From Campylobacteraceae bacterium (lineage in GTDB: Bacteria > Campylobacterota > Campylobacteria > Campylobacterales > Campylobacteraceae): a stretch of 64,000 bases of DNA. Below, in pieces: positions 54,284 to 63,345 of the stretch. Both the position numbers and the translations under genes were made by a program. The stretch is from positions 35,192 to 99,191 of the forward strand of contig CAADYZ010000018.1 in assembly GCA_900753405.1 (NCBI GenBank), in the 5' to 3' direction. The notes under the pieces are model-generated. The model was not told the DNA's origin. It was given only the letters and a program-made list of their open reading frames with translations, and searched no databases. Positions within the stretch are counted from its first letter, which is position 1. Every line of letters starts with the position of its first letter.

Positions 54284-54322
54284 TAAAAGGCTTGCTTAAA
54301 TTCGGTTTTTGCAAGCCTTTTA
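54284..54322. terminator. Bidirectional terminator between convergent genes
   Basis: A perfect 12-bp stem (TAAAAGGCTTGC at 54284-54295 with GCAAGCCTTTTA at 54311-54322) carries a RAATTYG half-site (AAATTCGGTTTTT) in its loop, so the repeat is nested within a different hairpin. Confidence 0.8.
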
Positions 54323-54344
54323 GGCGGATTAACTTTTTGCAAAT

Positions 54345-54968
54345 CTAAACTTTAAACCTGCCTTGACACTCTTTTAGCCACGATTTTATGTAGCGTAAAA
54401 CCTCCTGCGCATTTTGCTTCTCAACGCTGATGAGTTCGACATTTTCGTGAGTGTGAATGCGTTGTAAAAACGGCGTGCTAGCCTCTTTTTTCACCACGCC
54501 CAAAACTGGCTTAACGCTCGCATTTTGTGCCAAAAGCCGCAAAATTTCCTCTTGAAAAGAGGGCGAGCGAGCCTCCAAAAACCCAACCTCATCCATCGCC
54601 ACCACCTCAAACTCTCCACGCCCACGCCACGCCTCTTGCAAAATCTCCACGCCAAGCTGCTCAAACGCCTGCGTAAAAGAGTCTCTCACGCCGCAAATGC
54701 CCGCCAAATTCTCCTCGCTTTTTTCAAAAAACGCCTCCACGCAAGCAGGGATCAAAGTCGCGTTGCTTGCGTGGTCTTTGCTAAAATTCACGCCGTTTTT
54801 TGCAAAAACCGAATTTGACCCAAACCACAAACTCGCCCGAAAAAGCCGAATCTCATTTGGCGGAAGGATCTTTGAAGAAAAGCCGCTCACGCGAAATTCA
54901 GCCAACGCCTGAGTAAGAAGTGTCGTTTTGCCGCAATTTTTCTCGCCCGTTAAAAAAATATGTTTCAT
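54345..54968 (-). CDS. THEP1-like P-loop NTPase
   Basis: 207 residues. P-loop GEKNCGKTTL at the N-terminus and AMDEVGFLEARSPSF as Walker B, the arrangement of the NTPase_1/THEP1 family, which hydrolyses NTPs in vitro. Cellular role is unknown. A dispersed repeat at 54796-54819 is translated as GSNSVFAKNG. ATG 54968 lies six bases after AAGG; ATG 54974 is too close. It is a single gene between terminators and the receptor locus. Confidence 0.72.
   Translation of the reverse strand: MKHIFLTGEKNCGKTTLLTQALAEFRVSGFSSKILPPNEIRLFRASLWFGSNSVFAKNGVNFSKDHASNATLIPACVEAFFEKSEENLAGICGVRDSFTQAFEQLGVEILQEAWRGRGEFEVVAMDEVGFLEARSPSFQEEILRLLAQNASVKPVLGVVKKEASTPFLQRIHTHENVELISVEKQNAQEVLRYIKSWLKECQGRFKV
54796..54819. 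repeat. Dispersed repeat translated within the THEP1-like gene
   Basis: TTTTTTGCAAAAACCGAATT and the following TGAC read as SNSVFAK on the coding strand, the same peptide type as SNSVL in DnaX, Tmk and PBP1C. Confidence 0.72.
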
Positions 54969-55018
54969 TTTCATCCTTTTAAAACCATTTTAGCCTTTTT
55001 TGATTTATCTTTTGTTAA

Positions 55019-55024
55019 GATAAT
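55019..55024 (+). promoter_or_regulatory. Candidate -10 box of the siderophore-type uptake locus
   Basis: GATAAT lies 37 bp before ATG 55061 in the sequence GTTAAGATAAT. The flanking GTTAA...TTAAC symmetry (55014-55036) could be part of a weak Fur-like operator, though it matches much less well than the site at 19518. Confidence 0.3.
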
Positions 55025-55060
55025 GGGGTTTTATTAACAAAATTATTTTGAGGAGTCTTA

Positions 55061-57086
55061 ATGAATTTGAAATTAAGCTGTCTTTGCCTTAGCGTAGTCG
55101 CCGCTTTTGGAGCGAGCCAAGCCTTTGAGTTAGGCAAAGTTGAAGTTAAGTCAAAAGCCTTGCAAAACCTTACCACAACAAGCGGCGTGAGAAGTTTTTC
55201 TAGTAATAGCGCAAACCTTTTTGGCACGACTGATGTTGCCGAAGCGGCGAAATATGTCGCAGGGGCAAGCTTTGTCGCAACGGGCGGCAAACGCAACGAA
55301 GAGATGATCATCATCCGCGGCGTCTCTCGCACGCCAGTGTTCATTGACGGCTTTCCTGTTTATGTTTCGTATGACGGCAGCATCGACCTTGGTAGGTTTT
55401 TAGCCAGCAGTTACGCGCAAATCGACTTTTCAAAAAGCAGCAGTAGCCTACTTTACGGCGCAAATTCACTTGGCAGCGTCATCAACCTAGTCACAAAACA
55501 GCCAACAAAAGCCTTTGAAGGCGAGATTCACTATGGCGCGAAATACTCACCGCAAAATGCGGGCAAAAACACGCATTCGCTTTACGACAACTTTGTGGAT
55601 GCGAGATTTGGCTCGAAATTTGAGAAATTTTTCTTTCAAGTTGATGGCAGTTTCAGAGAGGGCTTCCATACTCCGCTAGCCTCAGGCATCGCGCCAAAAG
55701 AAGACCCGAGCTACTCAAACGAAAAACGCGACAAGAGGATCGCCGCTAAAATCGGCATCACGCCTGACTCTAACGAAGAATATGTTTTTAGCTACTCAAA
55801 ACAAGAGGGCGAAAAGAGTGCAAAATTTTACGAAGGGGCTGACCCGTCACAAAAAAATGACTACTGGTGGTGGCCTCAGTGGGATAAAGAGAGTTACGCT
55901 TTGCACTCAAAGCTAGACTTTGGCGACTCATTCACCATTAACACGCGCGCGTATTACGACAAATTTACGAATGTTTTGCGTAATATGAAAGACTACAAAT
56001 ATGAAGATCTAGCCGAAGGCAAAAAAGGGTGGGTTAGCCAGTATGACGACTACACTTTTGGCGTTGGGATGGAGCTGATTTTCCGTGGTGAGAGTGACGA
56101 ATTTAAGATCGCGCCGCAGTTTAAACAAGATGTGCATCACTCAAAGCAAGTCTATCCAAACAACCCAAGCTTAAACGAGCCAACACAACGCGTGAGCGAC
56201 AAAATTTTAACGCTTGCGTTGGAGGAGACTTTTAGACCAGACGAGAGCACCAACATCATCTTTGGCGCAAGCGTCAATTCAAGGCGTGCAGGTGACGCAC
56301 AAGGCTGGGGAATTCCAGACTGGGACAAAACTTCTAACACAAGTTACATCTTCAACTACGAAACAAAAGACGAAACAGCGCTAAATTTCCAAGTTTTGGT
56401 AGAAAAAAAGCTTTAACGGCAATGACGCGGCTTATTTTAGCATCGGTTCAAGAACATATTTCCCAACGCAAAAGGAGAGATATACTTCACGCTTTGGCAA
56501 ATACATCCAAAACCCTGACTTGCTTTCAGAAGACGCGCTAAATTTCGTTGTGGGTTACCGCGCAGATTACGCCAAAGCAAGCTATGACGCTTCGGTTTTC
56601 TACACTAAATGGCAAGACAAAATTCAAGCCGTAAAAGTGCAAAGAGACGGCGTGAATTACGAGCAAAATCAAAATGTCGGTGAAACTGAGATTTACGGCG
56701 GCGAGCTTGCTTTGAAACTGCGACCAAACAACCAAGTCACACTTGGGCTTGACTACGCTTACACTGAGGTCAAACTCCGCGCAGACGGCGTTTTTCTAAC
56801 GCACATCCCGCGCAACAAACTTAGTGCTTACGGCGAGTTTAAAATCACTCCAAGCGTTAAATTCACAGCCACACAACTTGCTCAAAGCAGCACTCACTCA
56901 AACTCTGACGGCTCATTTGACGCGGCAGGTTTTGGCGTGACAAACATCAAACTAGGCTTTGACATCACCCGAAACTTCAACCTCGAAGTCGGGATCGAAA
57001 ACCTATGGGACAAGCTTTACTCCTACACCGAAGGTTACTTTGAAGCTGGTCGCACCATCAGGGCTGATGTGCGTTACAAATTTTAG
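55061..57086 (+). pseudogene. TonB-dependent outer-membrane receptor interrupted by a +1 frameshift in an A7 tract
   Basis: The first part (55061-56416, 451 codons) has a signal peptide, plug domain (GKRNEEMIIIRGVSRTPVFI, SSSSLLYGANSLGSVINL) and the first barrel strands, and ends prematurely at TAA 56414-56416. After A7 (56403-56409) the +1 frame continues without a stop through SFNGNDAAYFSIG and KYIQNPDLLSEDALN to the normal receptor end (LWDKLYSYTEGYFEAGR, ADVRYKF) at 57086. Removing one A restores a ~675-residue receptor. It heads a FecB/C/E-type ABC importer locus. The change may be phase variation, a real mutation or a sequencing error. GAGGAG precedes ATG 55061. Confidence 0.86.
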
Positions 57087-57123
57087 TTAAATTCAAATTT
57101 GATTTTAACAAAAGGGCGGGGCG

Positions 57124-58176
57124 ATGAAGAGAGTTTTGACGCTAGTGGTTATGTTTTGTGCGTTGTTTGCAAACTCAAATGAGAGTGCGAATTCGAGCTT
57201 GAATTGGGAGGAGTTGGAGGCAAAAGGGCGTCTAGCGACCTCAATTCGAGCGAAAAATGTCACGCGCGTCTATTCTCCTCATCCAAACGCCTTTCACCTG
57301 CTTTACGCCCTTGATAAAAACAAGCTCTCTGGGGCGATCTTTACTTGGAATGCTTACGAGAAGCGCTTTTTGCCGAAAGAACTGCTAAACGCTCCGTTGG
57401 TCGGCGGTTTTTACGGGCAGGGAGTCGTGCCAAATTTTGAAGTTTTAGCCTCGTTGAAGCCGCAGTTGGTTTTGATGGGCGAGGGGGCAAAAGGCTCAAA
57501 AGAGACGAAAATTTTTGCTGATTTAAGCAGTGATGTTATGCTTTTAAACATCACCACTTTGCAAGACCATATCCTCGCCCTTCACAAGCTTAGTTGGGCG
57601 TTAAACGCGGATGAGCGAGGGGCGAAGTTGATGATTGACGCACAAAAAACGCTTGACTTTGCTGCTTCGTTGCGTCAAAAACTCAAAAACTCGCCCGCTT
57701 TGTCGGTTTATTACGCACAAGGCGCAAACGGCTTGCAAACCGAGTGTCAAGGCAGCTCGCACATCGAACTAGTCGAACTTTTGGGCGCAAAAAGCCCGCT
57801 GAAATGCCCCAACGCAGACGGCTTTGGGCGCGTGAGTGTGACCTTTGAAGAGGTTGTGAAGTTTAACCCAGATGTCATTTTGGTTTATGACAAAACCTTT
57901 TTTGACTCGCTTAAAACCGATAAAAAATGGCGTCTTTTAAAGGCGGTGAGAGAAGGTCGAGTTTATCTCTTGCCGCGCGGACCTTTTTCGTGGTTTGACC
58001 GCCCTTCGTCTTTTATGCGGTTTTTGGGTGTGAAATGGCTCGCAAAAGTCCTCTACCCAGACTTAACCAGCAACTTAGACATTTTTGCTGAGGCGAAGGA
58101 GTTTTACAAATTGTGGTTGGATTACGACTTAGACGAGGCGACCTTTAACGCGGTTTTGAATGCGGATTTTAAGTAG
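57124..58176 (+). CDS. Periplasmic siderophore/haem-type binding protein (FecB/BtuF-like)
   Basis: 350 residues. Signal peptide MKRVLTLVVMFCALFANS. Class III binding-protein landmarks are ARVYSPHPNAFHLLYAL-like early strand, FEVLASLKPQLVLM, a long central helix, and EEVVKFNPDVILVYD. It delivers a metal chelate to the permease encoded 42 bp downstream. No lipobox is seen, so it is probably soluble in the periplasm. Ligand is unknown. Confidence 0.88.
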   Translation: MKRVLTLVVMFCALFANSNESANSSLNWEELEAKGRLATSIRAKNVTRVYSPHPNAFHLLYALDKNKLSGAIFTWNAYEKRFLPKELLNAPLVGGFYGQGVVPNFEVLASLKPQLVLMGEGAKGSKETKIFADLSSDVMLLNITTLQDHILALHKLSWALNADERGAKLMIDAQKTLDFAASLRQKLKNSPALSVYYAQGANGLQTECQGSSHIELVELLGAKSPLKCPNADGFGRVSVTFEEVVKFNPDVILVYDKTFFDSLKTDKKWRLLKAVREGRVYLLPRGPFSWFDRPSSFMRFLGVKWLAKVLYPDLTSNLDIFAEAKEFYKLWLDYDLDEATFNAVLNADFK

Positions 58177-58218
58177 TCAAATTCGGTTTTGACAATCAAA
58201 CCCTAAAAGCGAGCTAAA

Positions 58219-59208
58219 TTGTTTAAAAAACTCTTGATTTTTCTATTCATCGCAATTTTCATCGCCTCGTTTTTCATCGGCAAATTTGATTTTAGCACGA
58301 AGGACTACCTTGCGTTTTTCGGCTCGTTTTTTGGCGCAGACGGCGGAGAGAATTTCGAAGTGATCAAAACAATCCTCCTCGACATCCGCCTACCGCGCAT
58401 TCTAGCCTGCGTGTTGATCGGCTCGGCGTTGGCGTTAAGCGGCGCGGTTTATCAAGGAATTTTCCTCAACCCGCTCGTCTCGCCTTCGATTTTAGGGGTT
58501 TTAAATGGTGCGAGTTTTGGCGCGGCTTTGGGGATGGTTTTAGGTTTGAGCGCGTTTTTTACGCAGTTTTTGACCTTTGCCTTTGGTTGCCTTGCCGTTG
58601 GCGTGGCGGTTTTTGTCGGACTTGTCGGCGTGCAAAATCGCGGCGTTTTGCTGCTGATTTTAGGCGGCGTTGTCTCCTCAGCTTTCTTCGCTTCGCTTTT
58701 GTCGCTACTTAAATACATCGCCGACCCTACCCAAACGCTCCCACGCATCACATATTTCCTGCTCGGCTCGCTCAGTTTTGTCAGCAAAGAGCAAATCCTC
58801 CTTTGCGCCGTGCCGATGCTTGTCGGAGTCGTTTTGCTCACCGCTGGCTACAAAGTCCTCAACGCCCTTAGCCTTGGCGAAGACGAAGCCAAAACGCTCG
58901 GAGTGCAAACCACGCACGCCAAACTCTACTTCATCACCCTTGCAACTTTTGTCAGCTCGCTTAGTGTGATGCTTTGCGGCGTCATCGGCTGGATCGGACT
59001 AGTCGTGCCGCATATGGTGCGATTTGTAGTCGGCGCGGACAACAAGGTGGTTTTGCCCGCCTCAGCCTTTGCGGGCGCGACTTTTTTACTCGTCTGCGAC
59101 AACATTTCTAGGATGCTTTTTGCTTACGAAGTGCCGATCGGCATCGTAACTTCATTTGTTGGCATTCCAATTTTTGTCGTTTTGCTGCGTAAAAAAAGGA
59201 GGTTTTGA
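58219..59208 (+). CDS. FecCD-family ABC permease
   Basis: 329 residues, about nine hydrophobic segments. LPRILACVLIGSALALSGAVYQG, NPLVSPSILGVLNGA, GEDEAKTLGV and IGWIGLVVPHMVRF are the standard FecCD/BtuC signatures. Only one permease gene is present, so it should form a homodimer. The start appears to be TTG 58219 with a weak upstream AGCGAG. A RAATTYG half-repeat separates it from the binding-protein gene. Confidence 0.92.
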   Translation: MFKKLLIFLFIAIFIASFFIGKFDFSTKDYLAFFGSFFGADGGENFEVIKTILLDIRLPRILACVLIGSALALSGAVYQGIFLNPLVSPSILGVLNGASFGAALGMVLGLSAFFTQFLTFAFGCLAVGVAVFVGLVGVQNRGVLLLILGGVVSSAFFASLLSLLKYIADPTQTLPRITYFLLGSLSFVSKEQILLCAVPMLVGVVLLTAGYKVLNALSLGEDEAKTLGVQTTHAKLYFITLATFVSSLSVMLCGVIGWIGLVVPHMVRFVVGADNKVVLPASAFAGATFLLVCDNISRMLFAYEVPIGIVTSFVGIPIFVVLLRKKRRF

Positions 59209-59945
59209 TGCTTTGTGTGCGAGAGCTTTCTTACAACGCAGGGGCGACGCCTGTTTTGAAAAATGTCTCGTTTGAGCTAAAAAGCGGCGAAAACTTGCTT
59301 ATTTTGGGTGAAAACGGTAGCGGCAAAACAACGCTTTTCAAGCTTCTTTTAGCTCTTTTACCGCCAAAAAGCGGCGAGATTTTGCTTTTTGACAAACCGC
59401 TGAAAAGCTATCGCCGCCGCGACCTTGCCGCAACTTTTGCCTACATCCCGCAGTACAAAGCCAACGCCTTTGAGTTTAGCGTGCTAGAAGTCGTGCTTTT
59501 AGGCTGTTTTTACAAAAGCTCCATCTTCGGCGATTACTCAAAAGAGCAAAAAGAGCGAGCCTTGCAGATGCTAGAAAGGCTTGACATCGCTCACCTAAAA
59601 GACCGCGCTTACACACAACTAAGCGGCGGACAACGACAGCTTGTTTTCATCGCCCGCGCTTTGATGCAAGACACGCCCGTCATTTTTATGGACGAGCCAA
59701 CGACTGGACTTGACTTTGCCAATCAGATCAAATTCCTACACCTGCTTCAAAAACTTAACGAAGAGGGCAAAAACTATATTCTAACAATGCACAACCTCCG
59801 CCAAGCCACATTCTTAGGCGGCAAGGTTTTGTTGCTAAAACGGGGTGAAGTTTTAGCCTGCGGCGAGGCGTCAAGCGTGCTGAGTGATGAAAATTTAGTG
59901 AGTATTTACGGCAAAGAATTCTTGCAGTTTTGCGAACTTTTGTAA
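59208..59945 (+). CDS. FecE/BtuD-like ABC ATPase
   Basis: 245 residues. Walker A GENGSGKTTL, signature QLSGGQRQLVFIARAL, Walker B VIFMDEPTTGLD, switch histidine in LTMHNLRQAT. The ATG overlaps the permease TGA and follows AGGAGG, so translation is coupled. It completes the uptake system headed by the frameshifted receptor. Confidence 0.94.
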   Translation: MLCVRELSYNAGATPVLKNVSFELKSGENLLILGENGSGKTTLFKLLLALLPPKSGEILLFDKPLKSYRRRDLAATFAYIPQYKANAFEFSVLEVVLLGCFYKSSIFGDYSKEQKERALQMLERLDIAHLKDRAYTQLSGGQRQLVFIARALMQDTPVIFMDEPTTGLDFANQIKFLHLLQKLNEEGKNYILTMHNLRQATFLGGKVLLLKRGEVLACGEASSVLSDENLVSIYGKEFLQFCELL

Positions 59946-59975
59946 CTGCCAAAACCAAATTTGATTTTAGCAGTT
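59944..59975. terminator. Repeat-based terminator after the ABC ATPase
   Basis: AACTGC and GCAGTT close a stem whose interior is a full RAATTYG repeat (CAAAACCAAATTTGATTTT). TTTTG follows. The AA of the ATPase stop codon forms its first two bases. Confidence 0.68.
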
Positions 59976-59991
59976 TTGCGAAAATTTGTCG

Positions 59992-60029
59992 AAACCGAAT
60001 TTGAACTTTCGCCACTTCAAATTCGGTTT
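59992..60029 (-). terminator. Hairpin after htrA
   Basis: AAACCGAATTTGAA (59992-60005) pairs perfectly with TTCAAATTCGGTTT (60016-60029) with a 10-nt loop, between the htrA stop and the convergent ABC locus. Confidence 0.6.
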
Positions 60030-60034
60030 TTGCA

Positions 60035-61426
60035 CTACTTCAAAACAAACGCCATCGCGACATTTGCGCGGTTGATCCAAATGAGCGGTGGGCGGTTTGC
60101 GGCGCGACTTTTGCTGACTTCTTTGTTGAAATCAGTGATGTTTTTTACCTCTTTTTGATTAACTTGGATGATGATGTCGCCCTTTTTAAAGCCGATTTGT
60201 GCGGCTTTTTTATCCACCTGAGTGATCAAAACGCCATTCGTTTCCTTTGGCAAACCAAGTTTTGCTTTGGTTTCGTCGTTTAGGTTTTGTAGCGTCAAGC
60301 CCTCGCTTTGAGTCGCTCCCTCTTGTGCCACGCCTTGCATCTCGTCTAAAATGACATTCGCGTCTAAAATCTCACCGCCTCGCTCAAATTTAATCTTAAT
60401 CCTAGCTTTTGGCGGCAAGTTGCCGATGATGTTTTTGAGGTCGTTTGCGTTCGCGATCCGCCGCCCATTCGCCTCGATGATCAAATCCCCGCGTTGCAAC
60501 TTCGCCTTGTGCGCCGCGCTTCCCTCCTCAACATTTGTGATCAACGCGCCGTTTTGGCTTTTATAAACCACCTTTTGGTCTTTTGTGAGGTTTGTGATGC
60601 TGACGCCGATGTAGCCGCGGACGATTTTGCCGTCAGCGATCAGTCTTGTCGCAATGTCTTTCACCATATTTGACGGAATGGCAAAACCCACGCCGTTGTT
60701 TCCGCCGCTGCGACTCAAAATCGCCGAGTTGATCCCGACCAACGCCCCGCGACTATCCACCAACGCCCCGCCGCTGTTTCCGGGGTTGATGCTGGCGTCT
60801 GTTTGGATGAAATCTTCGTATTGATTAAGCCCGATGTTGTCTTTGTTTAACGCGCTGATGATCCCGCTTGTCACGCTTCCGCCAACGCCAAAAGGGTTGC
60901 CGATCGCAAAAACAACATCGCCTTCAAGGGCTTTTGCGCTGTCTGCGAACATTATTGGGCTAAATTTCCCTTCGATTTTGATGATGGCGATGTCGGTTTT
61001 TGAGTCGCTTCCAACAAGTTTTGCGTTAAATTCCTTCGAGTTGTCAAGCAGCGTGACAATGATCTCCTCCGCCCCGTCGATCACGTGAAAATTCGTAACG
61101 ATGTAACCATCCTCTGAGATGATCACGCCGCTTCCTAGCGAAGTTGCTTTCCTTGTTTGTGGCGTGCCAAAGTTAAAGTTGAAGCCAAAAAACTCCTTGA
61201 AAAACGGGTCGTTAAAGAAGTTGTCAAATTCGTTAGTGATGCGGTTTTGTTTGGTCGTGGCGATATTCACAACCGACTTTTTCGCCGTCACGATCGAATC
61301 GTGGTAAGAGTAGATTTGATTTTGATTGACCATCACTCTTGCTGGGTCTTGCTTAGCGTCAATGAATTTGATACTCGCTCCCATCAAAACATCCACCAAA
61401 GCCAAACTTAAAAGAAAGCGTTTCAT
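60035..61426 (-). CDS. htrA: Periplasmic serine protease/chaperone HtrA (DegP/DegQ)
   Basis: 463 residues. Signal peptide (MKRFLLSLALVDVLMGAS), trypsin-like domain with triad His114 (TNFHVIDG), Asp145 (KTDIAIIKI) and Ser218 (NPGNSGGAL), then two PDZ domains (~residues 260-345 and 365-460). It degrades or refolds misfolded envelope proteins; in Campylobacter and Helicobacter HtrA is also secreted and cleaves E-cadherin. It is divergent from rseP. Confidence 0.96.
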   Translation of the reverse strand: MKRFLLSLALVDVLMGASIKFIDAKQDPARVMVNQNQIYSYHDSIVTAKKSVVNIATTKQNRITNEFDNFFNDPFFKEFFGFNFNFGTPQTRKATSLGSGVIISEDGYIVTNFHVIDGAEEIIVTLLDNSKEFNAKLVGSDSKTDIAIIKIEGKFSPIMFADSAKALEGDVVFAIGNPFGVGGSVTSGIISALNKDNIGLNQYEDFIQTDASINPGNSGGALVDSRGALVGINSAILSRSGGNNGVGFAIPSNMVKDIATRLIADGKIVRGYIGVSITNLTKDQKVVYKSQNGALITNVEEGSAAHKAKLQRGDLIIEANGRRIANANDLKNIIGNLPPKARIKIKFERGGEILDANVILDEMQGVAQEGATQSEGLTLQNLNDETKAKLGLPKETNGVLITQVDKKAAQIGFKKGDIIIQVNQKEVKNITDFNKEVSKSRAANRPPLIWINRANVAMAFVLK

Positions 61427-61447
61427 TTTTCTCCTTCAAAAAATCCT

Positions 61448-61453
61448 ATTATA
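61448..61453 (-). promoter_or_regulatory. -10 box of htrA
   Basis: On the minus strand TATAAT lies 21 bp before the htrA ATG, in TTTTATAATAGG. A GGAG ribosome-binding site precedes the start. Confidence 0.5.
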
Positions 61454-61526
61454 AAATAATGTTTTAAATTTAAGTTTAACATTATGTAAAAATCGAATTT
61501 GAAACTTGATTTTAAGAGTTTTATGT

Positions 61527-61532
61527 TACAAT
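61527..61532 (+). promoter_or_regulatory. -10 box of rseP
   Basis: TACAAT, 21 bp before ATG 61553. Its place inside the upstream-extended frame argues for the downstream start codon. htrA and rseP are transcribed divergently from a ~125-bp region. Confidence 0.45.
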
Positions 61533-61552
61533 CGCCGATTTTAAGGATGTTG

Positions 61553-62659
61553 ATGAAGAGTTTTTTGATCGTTTTGGCAGTTTTTGCCTTCGCCTTTTGG
61601 CATTACGGAGCGCATTTTTTCCTAACCATTTTGGCAATTTCATTTTTGATTTTCTTCCACGAATTAGGGCATTTTCTGGCTGCTAGAATTTGCAAAGTCA
61701 GCGTAGAAGTGTTTAGTATCGGTTTTGGCGAGAAGCTGTTTTCAAAACGCTTTGGCAAAACACTTTGGTGCGTTAGCGCTTTGCCTTTTGGCGGTTATGT
61801 CAAACTCAAAGGGCAAAATGACGCCGACCCAACCCAAACAAGCCTAGATGCCGACAGCTACAACGCCGTCTCGCCTTTGGGGCGGATTTTCATCCTCTTT
61901 GCAGGTCCGTTTTTCAACCTTTTGCTCGCCTTTTTCATCTATTTTGGTGTGGGCTTTGCGGGTTTGCAGCAGTTTAGCACACGCGTTGGCGAAGTTTTGC
62001 CAAATTCAGCCGCGCACAATGTTTTGCAAAAAGACGACATCCTGCTTGCCATCAACGGCGAAACCCTCCGAAGTTGGAGCGACATCTCGCCAACAATTTC
62101 CGCCACAAAAGGCGACTTAACCCTTCTTGTCAAACGCGGCGAAATCACCTTCGAGGCAAAAGTCCGCCCGCAAATACGCGAAAGCAAAAACATCTTCGGC
62201 GAAATCGAATTTAAACCAATGCTCGGCATCGTCAGCTCAAACCAAACCCAAAGCGTGCGTTACACTGGGCTTGACGGCGTGGCGTTTGCCTTCTCACAAA
62301 CCAAAGAGTCGAGTCGCTTCATCCTGCAAGGCTTGCAACGGCTGCTTAGCGGAGTTGTCCCGCTTAACGACTTAGGCGGCATAGTCGCCATCGCCGACAC
62401 CACAACAAAAGTCTCGCAAAGCTCGCTTTTGGCGTTTTTTATGTTGGTTGCGTTAATCTCGGTCAATCTCGGCGTCCTAAACCTCCTTCCGTTGCCTGTT
62501 TTAGACGGCGGACACATCGTTTTTAACCTCTACGAACTCCTCACGAAAAAAGAGGTGAATGAAAAAATTCGCGTCACTCTGACTTACGCTTCGATGGCGT
62601 TACTTTTTGGCTTGATGATCTTCACGATCATCAACGACCTCACACGACTTGCGTCATAA
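61553..62659 (+). CDS. rseP: Site-2-type zinc metalloprotease RseP
   Basis: 368 residues. HELGH at residues 36-40 gives the zinc histidines and catalytic Glu, and LPVLDGGHIVF supplies the third ligand. One PDZ domain (residues ~110-190) lies between the membrane segments. It performs regulated intramembrane proteolysis or signal-peptide clearance. ATG 61553 has AAGG six bases upstream. No RpoE or RseA gene is seen nearby; this phylum lacks that sigma pathway, so the substrate is unknown. Confidence 0.93.
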   Translation: MKSFLIVLAVFAFAFWHYGAHFFLTILAISFLIFFHELGHFLAARICKVSVEVFSIGFGEKLFSKRFGKTLWCVSALPFGGYVKLKGQNDADPTQTSLDADSYNAVSPLGRIFILFAGPFFNLLLAFFIYFGVGFAGLQQFSTRVGEVLPNSAAHNVLQKDDILLAINGETLRSWSDISPTISATKGDLTLLVKRGEITFEAKVRPQIRESKNIFGEIEFKPMLGIVSSNQTQSVRYTGLDGVAFAFSQTKESSRFILQGLQRLLSGVVPLNDLGGIVAIADTTTKVSQSSLLAFFMLVALISVNLGVLNLLPLPVLDGGHIVFNLYELLTKKEVNEKIRVTLTYASMALLFGLMIFTIINDLTRLAS

Positions 62660-62667
62660 GGATTGAG

Positions 62668-63345
62668 ATGAAATTTGCTGAGTTGCAACAAGAGGTGGCG
62701 AGGTTAAAAGTCGCCGAGCAAGTGGAAATTGTCGTGGCTTCAAAATACTTCAACGAAGAGGAGATCGCCCGCTTAGCCTTGCAAGGAGCGGTGTGTTTTG
62801 GTGAAAACAAAGTCCAAGATCTAGTCCGCAAAAGCGAATTTTTCACCCAAAATGAGTTGTCAAATTCGAATTTGAGTAAGATCCGCTGGCATTTCATCGG
62901 ACGCCTACAAACCAACAAAATCAACCACCTTTTACGCTCGAAACCTGTTTTGTGGCAAAGTTGCGAAGGGTTGGAGGCGGCGTTGGAGGTGGAAAAACGC
63001 CTGCAAAACTTAGAGTCGCCTTACAAACTTCCAACCCTACTGCAAATCGCAACTGGCGGTAATAAGCAGGGTGTGACGCCAGATTTAGCTCTTAAAACTT
63101 ACGAGGAGATTTTGGCAAATTGCCGTTTTGTCCAGCCTTGCGGCGTGATGTCAGTCGCTTCGCAACGCCTTAGCCAAGTCGGCGAACGCCAAGTCGCTAG
63201 CGAGTTTGAAGCCACGCAGCAAGTTTTCGAAAAACTAAAATCTTTTGGGGCGAAATATTGCTCGATGGGGATGAGTGAGGACTACAAACTAGCGTTGCAG
63301 ATCGGCGCGAACATCGTCCGCATCGGCTCAGCCTTGAAAACCTGA
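62668..63345 (+). CDS. YggS/PLPBP-family pyridoxal-phosphate homeostasis protein
   Basis: 225 residues. A PLP-binding TIM-barrel fold: the Schiff-base Lys is in VVASKYF (residue ~25), followed by CFGENKVQD, WHFIGRLQTNK, KQGVTPD and the phosphate-binding C-terminal GMSEDYKLALQIGANIVRIGSA. The family buffers PLP and affects amino-acid metabolism. A dispersed repeat at 62857-62876 adds LSNSNLS directly before the conserved IRWHFIG strand. It starts 8 bp after rseP and is probably co-transcribed. Confidence 0.94.
   Translation: MKFAELQQEVARLKVAEQVEIVVASKYFNEEEIARLALQGAVCFGENKVQDLVRKSEFFTQNELSNSNLSKIRWHFIGRLQTNKINHLLRSKPVLWQSCEGLEAALEVEKRLQNLESPYKLPTLLQIATGGNKQGVTPDLALKTYEEILANCRFVQPCGVMSVASQRLSQVGERQVASEFEATQQVFEKLKSFGAKYCSMGMSEDYKLALQIGANIVRIGSALKT
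62857..62876. repeat. Dispersed repeat translated within the YggS gene
   Basis: TTGTCAAATTCGAATTTGAG is a nearly perfect palindrome, here in frame and encoding LSNSNLS. Well-studied relatives have no such Asn/Ser-rich peptide at this place, to my recollection. Confidence 0.75.

Noticed and set aside
56520..57086. A separate gene for the C-terminal half of a TonB receptor
   Set aside because: The frame is open further upstream to the A7 tract and continues the preceding protein. It has no own signal peptide, so it is one interrupted gene.
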